From the NCBI GenBank assembly GCA_011037195.1, contig JAAEAF010004354.1, positions 1-64,000 of the forward strand: a stretch of DNA of 64,000 bases, read 5' to 3'. The stretch is from Triatoma infestans. Its lineage: Eukaryota > Arthropoda > Insecta > Hemiptera > Reduviidae. This document shows, piece by piece, positions 56,849 through 64,000 of the stretch. The notes under the pieces were generated by a model that was not told the DNA's origin, did not search any database, and saw only the letters and a program-made list of their open reading frames with translations. How positions within the stretch are numbered: position 1 is the stretch's first letter; each line of letters begins with the position of its first letter. The position numbers and the translations under genes were made by a program.

Positions 56849-58819
56849 ACTTATTAACAATTTCATATTTTGGACTTTATATCGAGAGTAAAAACACTGG
56901 TACTTCGGGGAGCCATAATAGAACTTTGAAGTCACAGTGAATTTAACTTTATAGCCAACCACTTCATATTCAAACATCCATAAATCATTATCAATTATTT
57001 TTCAATATATTATATTATTTCCGTAGATCTTCCGTAAATATTTTGTTTTGCTTAAATATAAGGAATTAGGTTAGCGACCTAAACAAGCGAAAATGATCAT
57101 TTCTATTATAAATTTGGAGAAGTTCACTTGGTCATTAGCCAACAGATAAGAGGCGCTAAGCTAATATAATCGATACTTAAATATGTGAATGGGTCTGCAA
57201 TGCTGGTTAAGATTAGGGATTTTACCCATCGTGGTATACATAATTATGTTGTTCCTGACCGGCTTCTCCTTCATCGTCAGAATAAGGCTTTCAAATAAGT
57301 GGTGACTTTTGCTACCATGATGCGCTACTAACAGTAGCTTCCCAGTTTTTCTCTTGATGCTAGACCAACACCTTCTTTGCCTTCATGGAATCGAAAACTG
57401 AATTCTCTCATTAAAGGCGAATGTGCTAGAACTACGCTGTGAGGGCGCTAAGTTTGTAAAGCCTGGGAATGATGTGCATGAGAGCAGCAAAAATAAAATA
57501 ACATTAGACGAAGTTCCTAGGTCAATACATGGAGACAGTGCCGATTGATGTCAGGGGCAATAAAATCTTAATCAAATCCTCAATAAGGAACAATACTTCT
57601 TCCTTTGAAAATAATGAGTATTTTAATGCTATACAAATACAAGTCAAGTAAAATTACTATAAATATGGATAACGACTAAAATAAAAAATAATAATGTTAG
57701 TGACAATTGATTTATAACATCATACTAACAGAAACCCTTATTAATAATAAAAGTAAAAAGTAATTCTATCTTTTTTTGAACTAAATGAACAAACTACTTG
57801 TCCAAACTGTTCAGATTGTAGCTTAGCTTCCAAAACTACGTCACACTCTCGAAGCCATTTCATCTCTCCAGCTTGAGGTTGACGATCTTCAGGTCTTCTA
57901 CTTTTCTGGTCTCTTGGCGTCTGTACTAACGACTTACTAAACAGTTGGACCGTAGTCCTTCATTCGTCTGACGAACAGCTGTAAAATACAAGTCTAGCAA
58001 GGGATCTGCCTACTGAAATATGTTACTTTCTAGACGTCACCAGTCGCAGTGAAACCAACTTGAACAAAAAAAAGGAAAATAATTCTACTAAACCTAAACC
58101 CCAGATGCCTGCATCTGAATCTAATTTTTAACTCACATTTCTTTCTTAATGAATTTTGTTACTAATTTAGATAAATGTTTAGTTATTTTACAGATTCATT
58201 AGCTATCGTTTTTTTTTTTTTTTTGTTTATTCTAAGTTTCTAAGTTTTATCATAATAACAGAATAACTCCACTTCTACGCATTTCTTAGTCTTTCATACG
58301 AACGTTTTGCCACATTAAAACAATATATTTTGTCCGCCACTTCTTTTTAAAGAATCTTATAAAACTACAATAAATTATAAAAAAGGATTAGTAATACAAA
58401 TAATTTTGACGATGTATTTGTAAATTGTTTCTTATACTAGCCTTTCGTGCGTTCTTTAGATCCCAGCCTATTCATATAGTGGAGTACCGTTAAATTCGTG
58501 CGTTTCGTATCTGTAATTATAGTTGATTTAGTCGGCCCCCATGTAATTGCAATTGTCCGTTATGTTTTTGGGGGAAATTATTCAACAATACTAGTATTAA
58601 AATATTTTCCATCATATTGGGAGAATTATTTAATTTTTTTTTTCGTTTAAGGTTTTTTTTTTTTTATATATTTCTCAACTGTTACTGATAATAAAAATAT
58701 TTCAAATTATACTCATGAACGAACCATCTGCGTAAATAAAAGGATGTTAACATTTTTTTAAATGATTTGATTGAAAATATTAAATTTTTTAAATATTGTC
58801 CATAATTCACAGGTAATTT
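56844..58819. other. Sequence with no recognised feature
   Basis: The minus strand at about 57790-57990 has a faint retroelement-like segment (SSTSSWRDEMASRVCD) too worn to assign. Confidence 0.3.
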
Positions 58820-59410
58820 TAACATTTGCGTTTAGGCTCATTTGAAGTTTAGTGTTTATGTGTGTTTGTGTGAGAGTTTATCGGTCTCTCTCAATGTTCT
58901 GTGTGTTAGAAAAAAACGAAAAATCGTCAGTATTTCAAACCTAATATTCCATTCAGACGCTACTAGAAGAACAACGAATAATGAATGAATTTACTTATCT
59001 CATTATTTAATTTTTTCCTATTTTTCTCTAAAGTGGGTTTTATAATTTTATTAAAAATCTTGGAAACCAACTAAATATATAGAAATATAAATATAGCTTT
59101 ACTCCAAACATTTGTGGTAAAAATAATTTAATAGGATTTCTGGAGTATACTCGTAAATTGCTACTTCTGTACACTGTCCGCTTTCACCAGTTACATTCAA
59201 TTAAGGGTTATTCAATTTAAATATTTTGTAAAAACTCTCCAGTTTGAAGGAAATCAGTCAACTAGAAGTATCACTTTACTGATTGGATTTTAAAAGTTCC
59301 CTTACTTTTTCGTAAATGGCTCTATCGATTTTCTTTAAACTACTACTCCAACTGATGTATAAGGATCTACAACTCGAAATTCAGTTGTGACATTTTGACA
59401 TTATTTAACA
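58820..59410 (+). mobile_element. Family T repeat, diverged pieces
   Basis: Head landmarks at 58840-58960 (TG-rich tract, 'aaaaacgaaaaatcgtcag') and internal-unit landmarks at 59250-59400 ('aaggaaatcagtcaactaga', 'ctctatcgattttctttaaa', 'ggatctacaactcg'). Confidence 0.5.
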
Positions 59411-59809
59411 TTATACAGTGGTAGATCCTTGCAGTAGCATAACTGGCACTTTCGAGGAAAGCTGGACATTAGCCTTCCTCGAGCATCAGCCTTCCCAAGA
59501 AACTTCTTAAAAAAAAATAAAAAATAAAAAAAAAATTTTTAAATGTGTTACTTTCGTTTGAGTAATTTGGAACGTTAATTTCCTGTTGGTTCCGCAAGTG
59601 ACACCCAAAAGGAGGAAAACATTGGTACTTGCTGCAAGTTTCCGTCTTTGAGTTATGCTTTCCGAATCCATACAAACACACACCATACTCAGGGTATGAC
59701 AGTGAACATCTTCTTCTTGTTTACCAGTCCGTTAAGGTTGCCAAGAATCAATCATGGATTGCTAAGGATCCCTGTCATTGTAGTTTAAGGATCCCTATTA
59801 TCTCCTATC

Positions 59810-60330
59810 AGTCAGTACTTGTTGGATATCTTGTAGCTGGTCTTTTAAATTTCTTAAAAGAGGCATTCAGCCCAAAGCATTTCTTCGGCCATCTAGCTCT
59901 ATGCGACGTACATGGCTGTACTGACAAGAATTTTCTGCTGTGAACCCTCTGGACTACATCTTCTTTAATCTGAAGTGTCTCCTTAATCTGGACATTGCTT
60001 ACCTTTTCTAGTCTCGATATTTTAGATTCTGCGCTTGTTTCTTTGCGAATGACCAGACTTCGCACTCGTATAGCATAAAGCTTTCGATTATGGCTTATTT
60101 GTCTCTTCTTACTCGGTTGTTGCACGGCACAAAATTCAGCATTTTGAAAAGCTCTTCACCCTCTCTAGACTAGGACTTTTGTCGTAGTGACTATTACTGT
60201 AGAGCACTGATTTTAAGATATTGAATAGATCCACCTTCCTAACGAATTCACTATTCGTTAGACAGAGAACTTCTTCATTCATTCTTCGACCACCAGATAT
60301 TCAGTTTTGCTATTGTTTATTTTCGGCCCC
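59810..60330 (-). pseudogene. LINE C-terminal fragment, heavily frameshifted
   Basis: The minus strand shows, across three frames, NSKTEYLVVEE, then RRDK and LYECEVWSFAKKQAQNLKY, then IKETLQIKEDVVQRVHSRKFL ending in RARWPKK. This is the order at the C-terminal end of RTE-like LINE polyproteins (a KTEYL motif, a YxCEVW motif, an IR..MGV-like segment, a WPK motif). The 105-codon frame at 59808-60125 covers only part of it. Strong decay makes the family assignment tentative. Confidence 0.5.
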
Positions 60331-61159
60331 CAAGTAGCATATTTTTTTATATATATTTTTTAATGCTTTTATCATACCACAGCCCGCCATGATCTTAAGT
60401 GATAATAACCGGATCGCTCGCAAATTGTCATAAAAACAGTTACTCCTCATTTACAGACACTGCTTTTTCAGCCACCTCCCTATTCCATAACTTCAATCTT
60501 CTATATTTTGAAAAGAAGAATATGGATCATACCAGCATGCCTGTTTCAGGCATTTTCAGAGGGCAAGAACTGTTCCGAAAACCAAGACCCATCATTAATA
60601 CAGTAATTTCTTCCATGCAGGAAGCATAGTCATATTCATCAGGGATACGTCTATACATCTAAAAAGACTTTATAAAGATTTGACACAATTGTAAAACATA
60701 CTTCCTACCAGAGCAGCAAGAGTAAGAAAAATGAAATTTATTTAGGAAAAATTACATATTAAAATTTTTGTAATTAATAATGAATGATTTTTTTGCATCG
60801 AAGGTTATCTAGCAGTCATTAATATTTTATTGAATTACGGTAAAAATTCAGCTAATTGTAGTTTAATAACATTGAGAATTATTATACAGCTAATTTAGAA
60901 AGGTCCTTATCAATGCCATTAACTATTTATTGCAAAGCTCTTCAACTTATTAAGTTTGCTTTTAAGGATAAACTTTTTATTACTTACAATTTTTATTGAC
61001 TTGTTTCTGGTTTCTGACTTGTCAGATAATTCCATAAGGAACTACTTGATTCTGTTCTTTTTTTTTTTTGCTCGTTTCTCCTTATAAGCAAAGTATTATT
61101 TTCTATTCGTTTTTTATTTATATATTTATTTATTTCTTTGAGAGAATCGCGTAAGTAGA
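60331..61159. other. A+T-rich sequence, nothing recognised
   Basis: One 76-codon open frame (60399-60629) without recognised motifs. Confidence 0.35.
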
Positions 61160-61655
61160 GCCTTTATTAGGATGGTGTAATGTAATGGTGAGATGTGTGT
61201 ATAGGTAGCTTGTGGCGTGAGCGTGTTAGTGAAAAGGGCTTGCATATATTTTGGAGATATTAGTAATAAGAATAATTGAGAAAGCACTGTTTTATAAAAT
61301 AAATTATTCTGTTAAAATAATAACTACAACTTATTTGATATTATAAGCTTATTTAATATTTTGTGAAACTGGCACTGATACTAAGAGAACAATTCCTGAA
61401 CTGTTCTGTTCTGGCTTTGGAAGCAGAATTACGACTGTCTTGCTTGAAGGCTGAAGTCTGACTGTTCGAAGGAATGCTCTCTAACAAAGCAGTTGGCCAA
61501 GTCGCATTGTATTAATTTTGTGCCTTTGTTTCCCTACCAGCAATGACCCCAATTTACAGTACCTGACTCTGAAATACACTCTTTTTGAAGTTAAATTTAC
61601 TATTTAATATATTTTACAAAACTATTTATTTTCATTGCTTTCTTCCACTACAATG
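61160..61655 (+). mobile_element. Solo-LTR-like repeat, family L1r
   Basis: Starts TGTAATGTAATGG, contains 'gtagcttgtggcgtgagcg', 'gagaacaattcctgaactg' and 'atgctctctaacaaagc', and ends CTTTCTTCCACTACA. ATGG lies on both sides, a possible 4-bp target duplication. No internal coding region. Confidence 0.6.
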
Positions 61656-62224
61656 GAATAAAATTCACCCAGCTGGTCATAAAATACAAATAATCATCTT
61701 TAATTTATCTTCTTAGCCTGCTGCTTTTTTGTTTTGTTTTTGTTCTGTCCGCTTTCAGGTGTTGTCAAATTTTCAAGGTAATTGTGGAACAGCTGGAAAC
61801 AGATTGACAATTTCCATTTAGCCTTAATCACGGCAATTGCTCCTTGGGCTATGCGCTTGCATCTTTCCAGTTTATTAGACCTCCCAGCTTAGTTAGACTT
61901 CGAATCACACTAAGTACCACTTCAGTCTAAGAAGTGTTCTTCATTTATCTATTTTTCAGTTTTTTTTATTCGCTTAGAAACGCTTATTGAGGTCGTACTA
62001 ATATTGGCAGATTTTCTTCTACAAAATTCTGGAATTTATTGAAATTACACTCTTATAACATAACTGTTTTATAAGTTTTATTTCAAGAGTAACGAAAAAA
62101 AAATTTTTGTCTGAAAATACCATATTAAATTTCGATTTTTTTTTTTCTAAATTAGTTACAATCAAAGAATTTTCAGAGCAAATACTAATAAGAATATAAT
62201 ACAAATATTTTCAATAGATGTCTA
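61656..62224. other. Sequence with no recognised feature
   Basis: Nothing identified. Confidence 0.35.
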
Positions 62225-62400
62225 ACTAACTGCCAGATCAGTTAATTGACAAGTCAAGACTCAATTGAAAATCATGCATAATGTGTCGAAACGTTGAAAT
62301 GTGAAAAATGCTGTAAACAAAAATAAAAGAAGAAAAAATTCCGAAAGGCTGAAAAATTGGTATATAATCATTCAATACATCAAAATTGAATAAAAAAAAA
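62225..62400 (+). repeat. Direct repeat unit 1 with CGAAACGTT motif
   Basis: Shares 'aattgacaagtcaaga', 'cgaaacgtt', 'atgtgaaaaatgctgtaaa' and 'aggctgaaaaattg' with 62590-62745. The CGAAACGTT block recalls the 3' half of PLE hammerhead repeats, but the CTGANGA half is not intact. Confidence 0.75.
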
Positions 62401-62589
62401 TTAAAACTATAAATTAGGTAGGTAAGCAATCCACAATAATAGGTTTATAATATGTTATCTGCACTAGTTTCTCCTTTTATATTTCTCTTAAAACGATTCT
62501 GCCAATATCTCCAAAATAAAATTGGTATGATAATTATAAAGAAATGGTAAAAAAAATAAAACTGTTTAATATAGTTAGTTAGTAGTATA

Positions 62590-62745
62590 GCTGTCTAACT
62601 ATCTGATCAATCAATTGACAAGTCAAGATTCTCTTGAAAATCACGCATAAAGCAATCGAAACGTTGGGATGTGAAAAATGCTGTAAAAAAAAAATAAAAA
62701 TAAAAAATTCCAAAAGGTTGAAAAATTGTCTGAATATAATGAATG
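62590..62745 (+). repeat. Direct repeat unit 2 with CGAAACGTT motif
   Basis: Second unit, about 370 bp downstream of the first, in the same orientation. The spacing resembles pseudo-LTRs around a deleted interior. Confidence 0.75.
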
Positions 62746-62859
62746 AATTGGTTGAATAAGCTACTTTCGATTATGCTACAGAAATTAGGGAGCGTGTGAT
62801 AAGACTTGACGTGGTGAAGTTCACACTAGAAGATTTAGGGAGAAGAAAGTCTCTTAGAG

Positions 62860-63590
62860 AGGAGGCTTTTAACGAATGGGAGGCGTCCTCCATTATAAGG
62901 AAGTACCGAAAGCCAATAGTTCCATAAATGGCAAGCTTATGTTTACCGTCTCCGAGTGGCCGAATACCCTCAAGCTAAATATAAATTATGCCGCCCTGTG
63001 GCGGCATCAGGAATTGGCCGAAGTAGTCTGGGAGATGTTGGGACCCTCTGCCGCAGGTGCGGCCGGGAGACAGAAACACTATAGCCCATGTTTTGGGCAG
63101 TTGTCCATATAACATGCTTCTAGTCACACGCCGCCAGCATAACGTGAAACACTGGGATCTCCGATAAGTTGAGAGAAATAGGGTACGTTTGTATGAGGAA
63201 ATGCATTGCGTCGATACCGATGGGCCAACGCGTTATGCTGACATAGTAGCTTTCCTAAAGAGGAGTAAAGAGGAATTTATTGTTGATCCTACGATAAGGT
63301 TTGAGACGAACGACCCAAAGCAGGCGGAGAAAGTGGATCAGGAGAAGAAGGGAATATATGATAAATGTACTCCCTTCCTTGAAGAAAAATTTCGCGAAGA
63401 ATATGGCGAGCGGCAGTATGCTATTGTAGGATTGTGATTTTGGAACACGGGGAACAATCTCCACAGAAACTGCTGACTTCTTCAGAAAACTGTGCATCCA
63501 TTCCACTTGCTTCCACAATCTTGCAGAGTCGATCATTATCGTCTCTTTAGGTATTGTCCACCATCACATATACGGTGTTTAGCTCTTACC
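62860..63590 (+). pseudogene. R2-like non-LTR element: zinc knuckle and restriction-like endonuclease
   Basis: The plus strand encodes the C-terminal end of an R2/NeSL-type retrotransposon protein. SINGKLMFTVSEWPNTLKLNI and LNINYAALW come first. Then, in two frames, GTLCRRCGRETETL and AHVLGSCP complete a CCHC zinc-binding motif (63030-63105). The frame at 63189-63437 has YEEMHCVDTDGPTRYADIVAF and EEFIVDPTIRFETNDPKQ, the acidic motifs of the restriction-like endonuclease, then VDQEKKGIYDKCTPFL and YAIVGL. A further segment, WFGTRGTI-like after a break near 63437, reaches about 63590. Several stops. The polymerase is missing. Confidence 0.8.
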
Positions 63591-63914
63591 AGCATAATCA
63601 TATCTTTTGACTTCTACCTGTACTAATAACCAAGACTGTTTTATGTCTTATTTTCTTTTATTGTTTATATGTTTATATTTATTTTAAATTATCTATATTC
63701 TGACTTAGACATTTTTATCATAATATTTTTACCTTCACGCTAAATTTGTTATTAATTTTATTCTGCTATACTACCTTTTTTGTTTATTTAATGTTGATAA
63801 TTTCCTAATATTAAGTGGATGATCTATAGTTACTTTTATATTGTGCCCGTTTTTGAGGTCAAATTTAATATCTTTGACTGATTATGTAAGCTGTGTTTGA
63901 GCAAACCAAATATT
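63591..63914. other. A+T-rich sequence, nothing recognised
   Basis: No features identified. Confidence 0.4.
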
Positions 63915-64000
63915 TGTTGTTGTGGTAGTTGGTTCCGCAGAGCTGGAAAGCATCAGAGACATTTTCCGTGGTAGCCTGCTTCATTTTGTGGTCATCGACC
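63915..64000 (-). mobile_element. Foldback hammerhead-like element, copy H, cut by window end
   Basis: Begins with the complete outer end 'gttgttgtggtagttggttc' and runs through 'ggaaagcatcagagacattt' to GGTCATCGACC. The hammerhead core should follow just beyond the window. The outer end is intact here, unlike most left arms. Confidence 0.85.

Noticed and set aside
62225..62745. Direct repeats as a CRISPR-like array
   Set aside because: Only two long diverged units in a eukaryotic transposon setting; no short regular repeats or spacers.

Overview
The window looks like intergenic or intronic DNA from an arthropod, most probably an insect with a large, A+T-rich, repeat-laden genome. The evidence is the catalogue of mobile elements: Jockey-, RTE- and RNase H-bearing non-LTR retrotransposons, an R2-like element, a Penelope-like element (PLE), a mariner-type transposon with an insect-style N-terminal helix-turn-helix, a Helitron, tRNA-derived SINEs and LTR-type repeats. 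I found no convincing host protein gene, tRNA gene or CRISPR array. Every coding stretch I recognise is a decayed transposon gene, and most open frames are translations of repeats. No species can be named from this alone.

Layout. 0-13 kb: SINE pieces, an RNase H-type LINE remnant (3.8-4.4 kb), several copies of a foldback element carrying a hammerhead-like RNA motif (2.1, 6.3, 6.8, 11.5, 11.9 kb), a Jockey tail and an RTE tail. 13-20 kb: a possible LTR, a full copy of a ~1 kb non-autonomous repeat (called family T here), and two Jockey remnants, one with a patch of 28S rRNA sequence. 20-28 kb: an LTR inserted in a T copy, a LINE reverse transcriptase, a 207-bp hammerhead-type insertion with an 18-bp target duplication, a PLE with inverted arms, and a ~0.55 kb inverted repeat built on LINE and LTR-like sequence. 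28-47 kb: nested SINEs, Jockey tails, a MITE, a second 28S fragment, T copies (three head to tail at 43.5-44.8 kb) and a 966-bp composite hammerhead element. 47-57 kb: a mariner-like element split by a Jockey insertion, of which 1,533 bp recur exactly 4,178 bp downstream; the downstream copy leads into a Helitron with both ends visible. 57-64 kb: T, LINE, LTR and R2-like remnants, and one more hammerhead foldback arm at the window edge.

The most interesting system is the hammerhead-like family. Right-hand arms carry CTGA(A/T)GA, a stem II hairpin, GAAA, a self-complementary ACCGGT where stem III should be, a GTC cleavage triplet and a CATC/GATG stem I. Two other families here (22.6 kb and the PLE at 22.9-24.1 kb) keep the same plan with different but still pairing stems. 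At least five insertions are bounded by 12-18 bp target duplications, with a fixed CAACAAC-type end and a variable, inverted opposite end, as expected for target-primed retroposition. This matches what is known of PLE-associated hammerheads and retrozyme-like elements, but activity is inference.

A second matter for any reader: the sequence after the exact 1,533-bp duplication (49.4-50.8 kb) reads as a deletion-riddled version of 53.6-56.3 kb. Assembly error should be excluded before the duplication is treated as biology.
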